NCBI GenBank assembly: GCA_951812615.1
Contig: CATOSU010000002.1
Span: 372,001-436,000, forward strand
DNA from: an uncultured Paracoccaceae bacterium
GTDB lineage: Bacteria > Pseudomonadota > Alphaproteobacteria > Rhodobacterales > Rhodobacteraceae
Reading direction: 5' to 3'
DNA length: 64,000 nt
Part shown: positions 24,720-33,179 of the stretch, in pieces
How the letters are laid out: each line of letters opens with the position of its first letter
How positions within the stretch are numbered: the first letter of the stretch is position 1
Notes under the pieces: generated by a model
Database searches by the model: none
Seen by the model: only the letters and a program-made list of their open reading frames with translations
What the model was told of the DNA's origin: nothing
Made by a program: the position numbers and the translations under genes

Positions 24720-25733
24720 TTACTTCACGTCCAGGCCCATGGCCGTATAGACGTCGCGATACTGATCGATCGAGCGCATGATCAGTTCTTTGGCGCCATC
24801 GGTGTCCCGATAGCTGTCAATGACCGTCATGAACTTGGATTCGTTGAACGCCTGATAGCTGTCTTCGCAATAGCCGCGCTGGAACGCCCATTTGAGCCAT
24901 TCGATGCGATCCGCAGGTGCATCCTTGTGGACATAAAAGCCCCGGAAGCGCAGCAGAGGATCGAATTCCATGCCCATTTCCCGGTGTGTCGGCGTATCCG
25001 CAAACACGCCCGGGCGCTCGTCAAAGATCGTCAGGATCGGCTTGAAGTTGCCGGCATCGAGGAAATTGCGCACGTCACCGGGCTGTTCGAACAGCGCGTC
25101 AACCTGACCGCCAAGCAACGCGCCGTAACGCGGAGCGCCCTTGTCGAACGAAATCTGCTGGATCGACATCCCGGTTGCGTCGGTGATGAACTTCATTGTG
25201 ACGCGCTCCATCGAGCCTTCCTTGGACACATTGGCGATGGTCGCCTTGCCGTCCTGCGCCTTGACCCATTCCACAAAAGACGGCCAGTCGGAATAGCGCG
25301 TCTCGTTCGTGCGGATGTAAATCTGGCTGAAGGTGACCTGGCTGATGACCAGCGGGATCAGATCCACCGCCGGGTTGGGGTTCGACGAATCCAGTGCGTG
25401 CGCCGAGGATGCATCATCGATGTGCTCAAGAACGTTGTAGCCGTCCGCGGGCGCCGACATGTACGCCGTCATGCCGACAGTGCCTGATCCGCCCGGCTTG
25501 TGGTCACGGTTGATCGCAACACCGGTCAGCGAGGTCACGGCCTCGGCCATGGCGCCGGCAACCTGGCCGGACCCGCCCGCGGGGCCATAAGGCACGATCA
25601 TCGTCAGCGCACGTTCGGGAAAGCCACCCGGCTTCTCCATCGATGCTTCGCTGACCGCGCATTCAAAGGCATGAGTTGCACCGCCAGTTGCGATGGCAGC
25701 TGCAAAAGCTACCGCTCCAAAAAAGGTCTTCAT
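24720..25733 (-). CDS. tripartite tricarboxylate transporter substrate-binding protein (TctC/Bug family)
   Basis: 337 residues from the ATG at 25733 (GGGAGG seven bases upstream), with a Sec signal ending GGATHA. The mature protein has the Bug/TctC pattern FPERALTMIVPYGPAGGSGQVAGAMA, then KPGGSGTVGMTAY and GGQVDALFEQPGDVRNFL. It binds the solute in the periplasm and hands it to TctAB. It is the first gene of the operon tctC-tctB-tctA-sauS-sauT; a dyad lies in the promoter region. It diverges from the typical tricarboxylate binder, and sulfoacetate is the proposed ligand from context only. Confidence 0.88.
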   Translation of the reverse strand: MKTFFGAVAFAAAIATGGATHAFECAVSEASMEKPGGFPERALTMIVPYGPAGGSGQVAGAMAEAVTSLTGVAINRDHKPGGSGTVGMTAYMSAPADGYNVLEHIDDASSAHALDSSNPNPAVDLIPLVISQVTFSQIYIRTNETRYSDWPSFVEWVKAQDGKATIANVSKEGSMERVTMKFITDATGMSIQQISFDKGAPRYGALLGGQVDALFEQPGDVRNFLDAGNFKPILTIFDERPGVFADTPTHREMGMEFDPLLRFRGFYVHKDAPADRIEWLKWAFQRGYCEDSYQAFNESKFMTVIDSYRDTDGAKELIMRSIDQYRDVYTAMGLDVK

Positions 25734-25883
25734 AGGTCCTCCCAGACATGTATTCGCAGCCGTTTTCCCCGGTCCGCGCTGTTTTTTGTGAACGTTTGAT
25801 TGTCGGGAATTCTTGTTGTGATTGGTCCGAAATCTCTGGTTCAGCCGCGAAAGTATTGAAAAGAGATGTCTCTGTCCAAGAGT

Positions 25884-25901
25884 TTGTTGTTTCATCAACA
25901 A
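25884..25901. promoter_or_regulatory. inverted repeat TTGTTG-N6-CAACAA upstream of the sulfoacetate operon
   Basis: A perfect 6-bp-arm dyad about 150 bases upstream of the tctC start, in the 257-base region between tctC and the GST gene that must contain the operon promoter. It could be an operator; no regulator gene is adjacent in this cluster. Confidence 0.3.
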
Positions 25902-25990
25902 GGTTACCAATTCGAATGGAAACGTTGTTTGGCTGCAAGCGTGCACCTTCAGACAAAACCAGCTTGAGGCAGGCAGGAACCCGCCACCGG

Positions 25991-26617
25991 TCATTCGGGC
26001 ATCGTGCGCACCAACGAGGGGCGTTTGGATGTCTCTCCGAACCAGCTTGCCAGACGCGGGTTCTCAGGCCGCCAGTCTGGCACCGGCTTCCGAAAGTCGA
26101 GATACCCAAGGGCACAGGCCAGCGAGAGCGCGACGCAGTCAAATTCGGGGCCAATCGCCTCGTCATAATGGCCTTCAATCCAGGTTAGCGTCGAGGCAAT
26201 TTTGGATTGTTGACCACGAAGAAAGGTCTCAGACCGCTGCCCCTCATCTCGGAACCGGTGTTCGTAGACACACAGGATGGCGGCATCCATGATCCCTTCG
26301 CAGGCGGCCTCAAATGTCAGCCGCCGTACGCTGTCTCCAGAGTTTGGGTACAGCGGGGACTTGTCGGACAGTGTGTCCAGATGGCGCAGGATCACCCGGC
26401 TGTCAAAGACCGGATCGCCGTTGTCCAACACCAGGCAGGGCAGTTTTCCAAGCGGGTTTTCGTGGTTAAGCACCGGATTTGCCTCGACAGGCGAGGCCGT
26501 CGTCTCAACGAACTCCACCTGTTCCAATAGGTCCTTTTCTATCAAGGCAACGGACACCTTGCGGGCGAAAGGAGAGGCCTTGGCGTAAAGAAACTTCAAC
26601 TGATCATTCCTATCCAA
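25991..26617 (-). CDS. glutathione S-transferase family protein
   Basis: 208 residues. The N-terminal thioredoxin-like half reads LKFLYAKASPFARKVSVALIEKDLL with the SPFARKV active-site helix, then NPLGKLPCLVLDNGDPVFDSRVILRHLD, the conserved cis-Pro and Glu/Asp-Ser G-site. The C-terminal half is all-helical and ends in GYLDFRKPVPDW...ASWFGETSKRPSLVRTMPE. Likely a cytosolic detoxification or conjugate-processing enzyme. It follows an EamA-family gene by 42 bases and both lie downstream of a secreted sulfatase on the same strand, so they may be co-transcribed. No substrate can be named. Confidence 0.88.
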   Translation of the reverse strand: MDRNDQLKFLYAKASPFARKVSVALIEKDLLEQVEFVETTASPVEANPVLNHENPLGKLPCLVLDNGDPVFDSRVILRHLDTLSDKSPLYPNSGDSVRRLTFEAACEGIMDAAILCVYEHRFRDEGQRSETFLRGQQSKIASTLTWIEGHYDEAIGPEFDCVALSLACALGYLDFRKPVPDWRPENPRLASWFGETSKRPSLVRTMPE

Positions 26618-26659
26618 TTTGCGATTTCACTCGGACGGATTTTCCGCCGCGGGCGTTTC

Positions 26660-27622
26660 TTACTCTGCTTTGCTCGCCGTAGTTTGCGTGGGCGACGATG
26701 TTTGGGGGATTTCTGACTTAGGTCTGACACGGTTCAAAAGGCCGGACAACAATCCTGATCCCAGGAAAATGGCCGTCAGAACCAAGGCCAGGCCCACAAT
26801 GAGCGGCAAGGTGACAGATTCACCGATCAACAAAATTCCGAGCACCATCGCGGTGATCGGATTGAGCGAGATGTACAGAACAGTTGTGGACGGCGGGATC
26901 CAGCACAGGGCCCAGGTGAACAGGGCGTTCTGAATGGCTCCGGCGAACACGCCAAGAAACAGTACGGCCATCCAGCCATTGGCGCTGAAACTGGGCAGAC
27001 TCGGAACTCCGGAAGTTGTGATTATCAGGATCAAAAGTGACAGGGCTCCAAACATCATGGCCAGCGCCGTCACAAACAAGGCCCCGTGTTTTTGCAGGCT
27101 GTGGCGGCTGAACACCGAATAGAGTGCAGCGCAGAAAACACCCAACAGCATAGCTGCATCGCCAAAAGAAGTCCCCGCCGAAGACACATTGAACGCGGCG
27201 GGGCCAAAAACGATGGCAATACCCAGAAACGCTATCACCACGCTTGAGACCTTGCGCCCTGTCAAAACTTCACGCCCGAAAAGTGCTGCGACGATCAGAG
27301 CCTGTATGGGCATCGTCGCCAGCCCCACCGCGCCCCTTGCTGCCGGGATGATGTCGAGAGCCGTGTTGAAACCCAGCGTGAACAGGCAAAAAAACAGCAA
27401 TCCAAGAACAGCAATCCGACCGGTTTCAGCAGCAGAGACGCCATCCTTTGGCCAGATAAACGGCAAAAGTGGCAGGAAACAAATCGACCCAATCAGGTAA
27501 CGATAAAACGCAAGTGAAATGGGGTCGGTTTCACCGACAACAAAACGGGTCGCGACCACAGCACCGCCAGCAGTTAGCGCCGCAATTGCTGCAGCGCCGT
27601 GTGCCAATGCAACTTTGTTCAT
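26660..27622 (-). CDS. EamA/DMT-family transporter
   Basis: 320 residues, about ten hydrophobic helices in two five-helix repeats: ALTAGGAVVATRFVVGETDPISLAFYRYLIG in the first and FTWALCWIPPSTTVLYISLNPITAMVLGI in the second, both typical EamA motifs. I chose the ATG at 27622; the frame extends to 27670 but that start would overlap the sulfatase stop. It sits 37 bases after a secreted sulfatase and upstream of a GST gene. EamA proteins usually export small metabolites or amino acids; here it might expel a toxic product, but this is a guess. Confidence 0.87.
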   Translation of the reverse strand: MNKVALAHGAAAIAALTAGGAVVATRFVVGETDPISLAFYRYLIGSICFLPLLPFIWPKDGVSAAETGRIAVLGLLFFCLFTLGFNTALDIIPAARGAVGLATMPIQALIVAALFGREVLTGRKVSSVVIAFLGIAIVFGPAAFNVSSAGTSFGDAAMLLGVFCAALYSVFSRHSLQKHGALFVTALAMMFGALSLLILIITTSGVPSLPSFSANGWMAVLFLGVFAGAIQNALFTWALCWIPPSTTVLYISLNPITAMVLGILLIGESVTLPLIVGLALVLTAIFLGSGLLSGLLNRVRPKSEIPQTSSPTQTTASKAE

Positions 27623-27659
27623 GTTGCTCAGCCTTGCGAGGCCGGCCTCGTGCCTGTCA

Positions 27660-29297
27660 TCACCACTCAACCTGCTTTTTCGGTTTGTAGACCGGGGTTG
27701 CTTCCGGATCGAACGAGCGGTCGAATTCCGGCCAATAGGATTGCAGCTTACGAACAGGATATTCCTCGATCTGCTTGAGGTGCTCCTGGATCAGCCTGCC
27801 CAGACCGGCCCCGGCCCACAGGCCGTTTTCGACCTCGTTGCCGAACCGCTCGGCCGGATCATGATAAAGGTTGATGACCTCGACAAACTTGAGATTGGGG
27901 TTCTTCGGCTTCATGTACATCTTGACCTGATCCTTGCGGACGGCTTCCAGTTTGCCCTTGGCATAGTAGAACATGTGGTCACGACACGATTTACCTTCAC
28001 CCATCAACAGCAGGCTTGTCTGGTCGACACCGTCGATGACACGATCGCGCGGGATTTCATCCATCGCGTCCGCCACCCGAACCATCGTGGTAAACCAGTC
28101 AGCAATCGCAACGACGTCCAGCGGGTCCTGTCCGGCTTCGATCATTCCAGGCCACCAGGCGATGGACGGCACGCGCACGCCACCCTCAAGTGTTTCGCCT
28201 TTGCCGCCGGGCAAGAGCGAGTATCCGCCATGCGGATGGAAGGCATAATGCGGACCGTTATCCGAGCTCCAGATCACCAGAGTGTTCTCGGCAATGCCCA
28301 TTTCGGTCAGGGTTTGCAGGATGCGTCCGACGTTATAGTCGTGTTCGACCATTTGCGCGGCCGTGTTGGTTTGCGCGGGCGTATCGCGGAAGTCCGGATG
28401 CGCGCCCCAGAAATGGTTGCCTTTGCCCCAGACATTCAGGAAAAATGGCTGATCCGACCCGGCGCGACGCTTGATAAAGTCGATGGCAAGATCGGCGACC
28501 TCGCTGTCGTAGGTGTTATACTTCTCCATCGACAGCTCATACACAATCTGCGGTTCTTCGCCCTTCTTGGCGCGCATGACGCCGCCAGTGTCATAGGGGA
28601 AACCTTCGGGGCCGGGATGGTTCATGATACCGCCCCGCTGGGTAAAACCGCCAACGTCATCGGTGCCCTTGGCGTTCCGATTGAAAACCCACCACGGCGG
28701 GTTGCCTTCGGACCATTCGGCCTCGTCAAAGCCATGGTTTGTGGGGTAATGTTCCTCCTCGCCGCCCAGATGCCACTTGCCGAAATGGCCGGTGTAGTAG
28801 CCGGCAGACGACAGAATAGCCGCAAGCGATTTTTCCTCAGCGACCAGACCTTCGCCTTTCATGCCGGGCCAGACGGCGTCGTTGACACCGGTTCTGAACG
28901 CCCGCCGTCCCGTGAGCAACGCAGCGCGTGATGGAGAGCATTCGACCTCGGAATAAAAGGACAGAAAGCGCATGCCTTCCTCGGCCATCTGGTCAAGGCT
29001 TTCGGTCGGAGCGCCGCGGATTTTTCCACCGCCATAGCTGCCAAGTTCGGTATAGCCGATGTCATCCGCCAGAATGTAAACGATGTTGGGCCTTTGGCCG
29101 AACTTCGCCTCAAGGGCGGCCAGCTTCTCCGCGACGATCTTGTCATCTGCCGCCCATTGATCTGCGAAAACCTCCTGCATTCGCCTTGTTTCGGATTCGT
29201 GGATGATTGGACCTTCAGCCAGCGCTTGCGAGGAAACAGTCAGAAACGCAGCAACCAAGGCAAAGACTATTGAACGGATCGCTCGGACAGGGGGCAT
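27660..29297 (-). CDS. secreted sulfatase (arylsulfatase family, Cys-type)
   Basis: 545 residues with a Sec signal peptide (to about residue 27, ending SSQALA), so it acts in the periplasm. Sulfatase features: metal-binding Asp pair in IVYILADDIGY (Asp78-Asp79), the formylglycine motif ECSPSRAALLTGRR (Cys120), HFGKWHLGG, and VIWSSDNGPH. The Cys must be converted to formylglycine; no maturase gene is in the window. The ATG at 29297 was chosen as it gives an intact signal peptide. It is divergent from an AraC regulator, whose domain is the probable control, and is followed by EamA and GST genes. The sulfate ester substrate is unknown. Confidence 0.9.
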   Translation of the reverse strand: MPPVRAIRSIVFALVAAFLTVSSQALAEGPIIHESETRRMQEVFADQWAADDKIVAEKLAALEAKFGQRPNIVYILADDIGYTELGSYGGGKIRGAPTESLDQMAEEGMRFLSFYSEVECSPSRAALLTGRRAFRTGVNDAVWPGMKGEGLVAEEKSLAAILSSAGYYTGHFGKWHLGGEEEHYPTNHGFDEAEWSEGNPPWWVFNRNAKGTDDVGGFTQRGGIMNHPGPEGFPYDTGGVMRAKKGEEPQIVYELSMEKYNTYDSEVADLAIDFIKRRAGSDQPFFLNVWGKGNHFWGAHPDFRDTPAQTNTAAQMVEHDYNVGRILQTLTEMGIAENTLVIWSSDNGPHYAFHPHGGYSLLPGGKGETLEGGVRVPSIAWWPGMIEAGQDPLDVVAIADWFTTMVRVADAMDEIPRDRVIDGVDQTSLLLMGEGKSCRDHMFYYAKGKLEAVRKDQVKMYMKPKNPNLKFVEVINLYHDPAERFGNEVENGLWAGAGLGRLIQEHLKQIEEYPVRKLQSYWPEFDRSFDPEATPVYKPKKQVEW

Positions 29298-29481
29298 GGC
29301 AATTCCTCGGTATATCAGTTTGTCGGATCGAAAAGTCTGGTCAGCGCGGCTGCACACTCGGTGTTTCGAAGTTCAGCATGCTGATTTGCTTATCTATTCC
29401 AGAGCGATGTAGTATAGCGACAGGGCCGCGGGCCGTGATCAAAAAACGGCAAAACTGTTGCCTGCCTACGGGTATGAAAAC
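29298..29481. promoter_or_regulatory. divergent promoter region, sulfatase / araC-type regulator
   Basis: About 184 bases that must carry promoters for the secreted sulfatase and the AraC-family gene. No clear dyad or tandem repeat was recognised. Confidence 0.35.
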
Positions 29482-30402
29482 ATGGAATTTGTGTTTCACG
29501 ATTTCGAGCAATACAGGGAAGCCGCCCTGGGTTGGGGGCTGGAATTCACTCAGCTCGACAGGGGAACATTTCACGCCACTTTGCGGCAGGTTGCGGCACC
29601 AAAGGTCTCGCTCACGCATTTCAACCTCAACCGAAAGTTCCTGCAGCGCGGGGGCATTCAGGGCAACGGCAGGACCTTTGCGATTTTTCTCAATCGGGTC
29701 AGCGACATGCGTTGGCGCAACAGCCCTGAGGTTGGTTCCAACACCCTGGTGGTTTTTCCACCGGACGGGTCACTGGATGCCCTGACACATCCCGGATTTG
29801 ACGCGGTTTCAATTTCAGTGGATTTGCCGTTCCTGCGAGAAACCGCACGACAACAGGATCTGGAGCGCGCCTATGACGCCATTCCCCGAACATCTGAAAC
29901 CATTCAGACTGACCATCGTATCATCAATGCACTGAGGGTTGCCATTCTCACGTTGTTTCAAGCCGGTGAATGCGCATTTGACCGCAAGGCGATCGGCGAC
30001 ATTGAAAGCCAGATTGCCTATCTGATCCTGCTGGGCATCGGGTGCCGGATACCACAGCGGCGATCCCGCCCGAACCGCAAGCGCGACCGCGCCTTTTCTA
30101 TGGCTGTCGAAATGATTATCGACGCCCCTGAACCGCCCTCGATCAGGGATATCTGCAAAAGGGTCGGAGCCAGCGAGAGAACACTCCGCTATGCATTCCA
30201 AGAGCACATGGATGTTTCTCCAAAACAGTTTCTGAATGCGCACCGACTGAACCGGGTCAGGCGGAGCCTGCTTTCCGGACCTGACGGACCTTCACCGATA
30301 CAGGACACCGCAGCGGAGTTTGGCTTTTGGCACACCGGCCAATTCGCGGCGGACTATAGATCCATGTTCGGAGAACTGCCCTCGGAAACGCTCCTGCGTT
30401 GA
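29482..30402 (+). CDS. AraC-family transcriptional regulator
   Basis: 306 residues from the ATG at 29482 (MEFVFHDFEQYREAALGWGLE). The N-terminal ~190 residues form a sensor domain of the cupin-like kind found in AraC-type regulators; the C-terminus holds two helix-turn-helix segments: IRDICKRVGASERTLRYAFQEHMDVSPKQF and DTAAEFGFWHTGQFAADYRSMFGELPSETL, with the AraC signature. A TTG eight codons upstream is an alternative start. It is divergent from the secreted sulfatase gene and probably regulates it. Confidence 0.88.
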   Translation: MEFVFHDFEQYREAALGWGLEFTQLDRGTFHATLRQVAAPKVSLTHFNLNRKFLQRGGIQGNGRTFAIFLNRVSDMRWRNSPEVGSNTLVVFPPDGSLDALTHPGFDAVSISVDLPFLRETARQQDLERAYDAIPRTSETIQTDHRIINALRVAILTLFQAGECAFDRKAIGDIESQIAYLILLGIGCRIPQRRSRPNRKRDRAFSMAVEMIIDAPEPPSIRDICKRVGASERTLRYAFQEHMDVSPKQFLNAHRLNRVRRSLLSGPDGPSPIQDTAAEFGFWHTGQFAADYRSMFGELPSETLLR

Positions 30403-30801
30403 GCCTCCCGCCCGGAGACGACTCACATTGAAACTGCTGAAAACGCGTGAAATTCCCGTAGAGCAATGGGACCTATCCGTCCCGGTTCCAAACCGCTCAA
30501 ACCGTTGTGAATGAGCGCTTTTGAAAAGCGGTCGATCTGCCTAAAGGGTACGAGTTGGCAAGAGGCTCGACTTATCGGACGCAACGATTGGCGGGTCTGA
30601 TGAGGCCGAGCTGCGATGCTTGACGATGTGGTCAAGTTCCGGTTCAGGCCGATTAGTCAGATGTCCGGAAAGTTCCCCGTATGAGACATCTGTCACCAAA
30701 GTGTCGACCGACCGGTTTGTGAACTGCGAGCCCAATACCCCTGCGGGCTTGAATTGGAGTCAAGCGAAAGGCGCCGCATCTTCTACCGCCACAGATCACT
30801 C
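30403..30801. other. convergent intergenic region, 399 bases, no gene seen
   Basis: Lies between the ends of the AraC and DUF2189 genes. A short hairpin, CGCTTTT/AAAAGCG at 30516-30530 with a one-base centre, is the only structure noted. Short open frames on both strands lack ribosome sites and homology. Confidence 0.4.
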
Positions 30802-31614
30802 CTACGCGGGTGGTACAGCCCGCTGATAGAGATGCCATGTGGTGTGGCCAAGGATAGGCAATGTGAAGATCAGGCCCAGAAACGCCGGAACCAGCGACAA
30901 CAGCATGGTGACCGAGATGATCGCCGCCCAGGTAAGCATAACGCCTGGGTTTTCCGTGACGGTGCGAACCGAGGTCAGCATCGCGGAAACGAAATCGATT
31001 TCCCGGTCGAGCAGTATTGGCATGCCGACGACGGTCACCGAGAACAGGACCGCCGACAGAAATGCGCCGACGCAGGTGCCGATGGCAAGAAAGGTCCAAC
31101 CCTCCGGTGTGAAGAATACTGTGCTCAAGAACCCGTCTAGATCCGAGAAGGATGAATCCTGCAGCACGATCACCAGCACGGTCCGGAACTGGTAAAACCA
31201 CACCCAGCAAATGAACAAGGTGACAAAGGCCATCCAGCCCATTTCGCGCTTTCGCTGACTGACCATGACGGTGAGGATTTCAGACCAGCCGAAGCTCTCA
31301 CCCTTCTGCAACCGGCGGGACATTTCATAGAGCCCGGCAGCAGCGAAGGGCGCGACCAGCGGAAAACCTATGGCGGCCGGGATGATCATCCAGATCTTGC
31401 CGAGCCAGACAAGGGTCCAGACGAACAGGATTCCGAACAGCGCGTAGAACAGGCCGAAGAAGCTGCTCATGACGGGGCGCGCCAGAAAGTCGGAAAACCC
31501 GGCCTTCAGCGACGCGGTGATATCACCCGCAGTCACCATGTTGACCTTGGGCATGGCCCGCTGCTGCGGCGTCGGGTTTTCCGGTGATGTGGAACCCGAG
31601 GGTTTGGACGTCAT
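30802..31614 (-). CDS. DUF2189 integral membrane protein
   Basis: 270 residues from the ATG at 31614, preceded by GGGAGGAG. After a polar Pro/Ser-rich N-terminus it has six to seven hydrophobic segments (for example FFGLFYALFGILFVWTLVWLG, MIIPAAIGFPLVAPFAAAGLYEMSRRLQKGE, GWMAFVTLFICWVWFYQFRTV). The motif GFPLVAPFAAAGLYEMSR is characteristic of DUF2189. The family is common in Rhodobacterales and has no assigned function. The frame is open far upstream (to 31935), but that part reads into the neighbouring IS and has no family resemblance. Confidence 0.82.
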   Translation of the reverse strand: MTSKPSGSTSPENPTPQQRAMPKVNMVTAGDITASLKAGFSDFLARPVMSSFFGLFYALFGILFVWTLVWLGKIWMIIPAAIGFPLVAPFAAAGLYEMSRRLQKGESFGWSEILTVMVSQRKREMGWMAFVTLFICWVWFYQFRTVLVIVLQDSSFSDLDGFLSTVFFTPEGWTFLAIGTCVGAFLSAVLFSVTVVGMPILLDREIDFVSAMLTSVRTVTENPGVMLTWAAIISVTMLLSLVPAFLGLIFTLPILGHTTWHLYQRAVPPA

Positions 31615-31889
31615 GATATACTCCTCCCAAAGAATGACACCGCGCTGGGCCGGTTGCCAGCAGACCCAGAGGAGAAACAATCCCCCTGCCTCCACGTACA
31701 AGACTGTATCAGGTGAGGCATTGGGGCAAGGGAGGAGTATGGCAGCCGGCTCCGCATCCCGATCGTTCCCAGAACCGATCCTTGAAGTGGATTGGCCAAC
31801 GAGTGTGCAGCTGGACAAACGACGGATGTGGGGCAATTGATCGAGGTCGTACAGGATATCGATATAAGACACCGAAGAACAACAAGCTT
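31615..31889. other. upstream region of the DUF2189 gene up to the IS3 left end
   Basis: 275 bases with no supported gene. It holds the promoter of the DUF2189 gene and, before IS insertion, was continuous with the 5' region of the GMC oxidoreductase now found after the element. Confidence 0.4.
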
Positions 31890-31955
31890 TGAAGTGGTCC
31901 CAGAAAATCGGACAACGAGCTAAGGTGTATCCCAAAACTTTGAAGGGATACGAGA

Positions 31956-32234
31956 ATGGCGAAACGCCGGAACTTTACAGATCAGTTTAAGGCTAAGGTC
32001 GCGTTGGAAGCGCTGCGTGGCGATAAGACCGTGCAGGAGATCGCGGCGAAGCATCAGCTTCACCCGAACCAAGTGAGCACATGGAAGCGGCAGGCCATTG
32101 ATGGAATGGCGGATGTGTTCTCGGGTGGAGGCAAGCCGACGGGGCCGTCAGAGGCCGAAGTTAAAGACCTCCACGCCAAGATCGGGAGGCTGGCAGTCGA
32201 GAACGATTTTTTGTCAGAAGGGCTGAAGCGATGA
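31956..32234 (+). CDS. IS3-family transposase OrfA
   Basis: 92 residues with a helix-turn-helix of the transposase_8 type: MAKRRNFTDQFKAKVALEALRG, then TVQEIAAKHQLHPNQVSTWK. A leucine-rich C-terminal helix (KDLHAKIGRLAVENDFLSEGLKR) is the usual dimerisation element. The stop overlaps the orfB start by four bases (ATGA). In IS3 elements OrfA binds the ends and can also be made as an OrfAB fusion by frameshifting; I see no obvious A6G slippery site here, only a T6 run before the overlap. Confidence 0.93.
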   Translation: MAKRRNFTDQFKAKVALEALRGDKTVQEIAAKHQLHPNQVSTWKRQAIDGMADVFSGGGKPTGPSEAEVKDLHAKIGRLAVENDFLSEGLKR

Positions 32235-33085
32235 GCCCCGAGAAGAAACGCGCGATGATCAAGCGGGGCCATCCCGAACTAAGTGTCAGCCAGCAATGCA
32301 AGCTGGTGCGCCTGAGCCGGCCGGCATTCTACTATACACCGGTCGGCATCAACGCGAACACGCTGGCGATAATGAAAGAGATTGATCGCGTGTTCACCAA
32401 ATATCCGTTCTTCGGCAGCCGCCAGATCGCGGCCTTTCTGCGCCGGGAAAGGATCGTTGTTGGACGGCATCGAGTCAGGCGGCTGATGGCCAAGATGGGG
32501 CTGGAAGCGATCTACAAACGCCCCAGGACCAGCCAGCGGCATCCCCAGCATCCGGTCTTCCCGTACCTGCTGAGGAAGATGAACATCGATCGGCCCAACC
32601 AGGTCCGGTGCGCCGATATCACCTTTGTGCCGGTCAAGAACGGCTTCTTGTATCTGGTTGCCATCATGGACTGGGCGACACGGAAGGTGCTGAGCTGGCG
32701 GCTGTCGAACACAATGCACGCCGACTTCTGTGTCGAGGCATTGAACGAGGCCATTGCCAACTACGGCCCGCCCGAGATCATGAATACGGATCAAGGATCG
32801 CAGTTCACCGGATCGACCTGGATCACGACGCTGACTGAGGCCGGAGTGCGTATCTCAATGGATGGGCGCGGCAGATATCTCGACAACATCTTCATTGAGC
32901 GCCTCTGGAGATCACTGAAACAGGAGGCGATCTATCTGGAAGAAATCCAAGATGGGTTCCAAGCCCGTTGTGTCATCAAACAGTGGATGACGTTCTATAA
33001 CACCAAACGCCCCCATTCCGCGCTTGATCGACAGACCCCGGACGACGCATATTGGGCTGGCGTGGCAGAGCAAAAAGCAGCATGA
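32231..33085 (+). CDS. IS3-family transposase OrfB (DDE integrase domain)
   Basis: 284 residues. An HTH_21-type N-terminal part (FFGSRQIAAFLRRERIVVGRHRVRRLM) is followed by the rve integrase core: first catalytic Asp in QVRCADITFVPV, second Asp in IMNTDQGSQFTG, and Glu in NIFIERLWRSLKQE, spaced as in IS3 group DDE(35)E enzymes. The C-terminus FYNTKRPHSALDRQTPDDAYW is complete. It catalyses excision and insertion of the element. All catalytic residues are intact, so it may be active. Confidence 0.95.
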   Translation: MSPEKKRAMIKRGHPELSVSQQCKLVRLSRPAFYYTPVGINANTLAIMKEIDRVFTKYPFFGSRQIAAFLRRERIVVGRHRVRRLMAKMGLEAIYKRPRTSQRHPQHPVFPYLLRKMNIDRPNQVRCADITFVPVKNGFLYLVAIMDWATRKVLSWRLSNTMHADFCVEALNEAIANYGPPEIMNTDQGSQFTGSTWITTLTEAGVRISMDGRGRYLDNIFIERLWRSLKQEAIYLEEIQDGFQARCVIKQWMTFYNTKRPHSALDRQTPDDAYWAGVAEQKAA

Positions 33086-33179
33086 AACCTAAACCCGATA
33101 CACCTTAGAAACGCTGCAAAACTGTCCGAGAAGGTGGGACCACTTCACTTTGGACGTGGCGCCGTTTTCTACGGCTGTC

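Larger units (their letters stand above)
31890..33147 (+). mobile_element. complete IS3-family insertion sequence, 1258 bp
   Basis: The element is bounded by perfect 13-bp terminal inverted repeats TGAAGTGGTCCCA (31890-31902 and complement at 33135-33147), followed inward by further matching blocks (TCGGACA, CTAAGGTGTATC). A 3-bp target duplication CTT flanks it (31887-31889 and 33148-33150). It carries two genes, orfA and orfB, in the usual overlapping arrangement. Intact ends, duplication and open frames suggest recent insertion. Confidence 0.92.

Noticed and set aside
27519-28931. Long plus-strand open frame (470 codons)
   Set aside because: Antisense to the secreted sulfatase, which has signal peptide and catalytic motifs; the plus frame shows no recognisable fold.
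31615-31935. Upstream extension of the DUF2189 frame
   Set aside because: Runs into the IS3 terminal repeat and is unrelated to the family; a strong ribosome site precedes the ATG at 31614.
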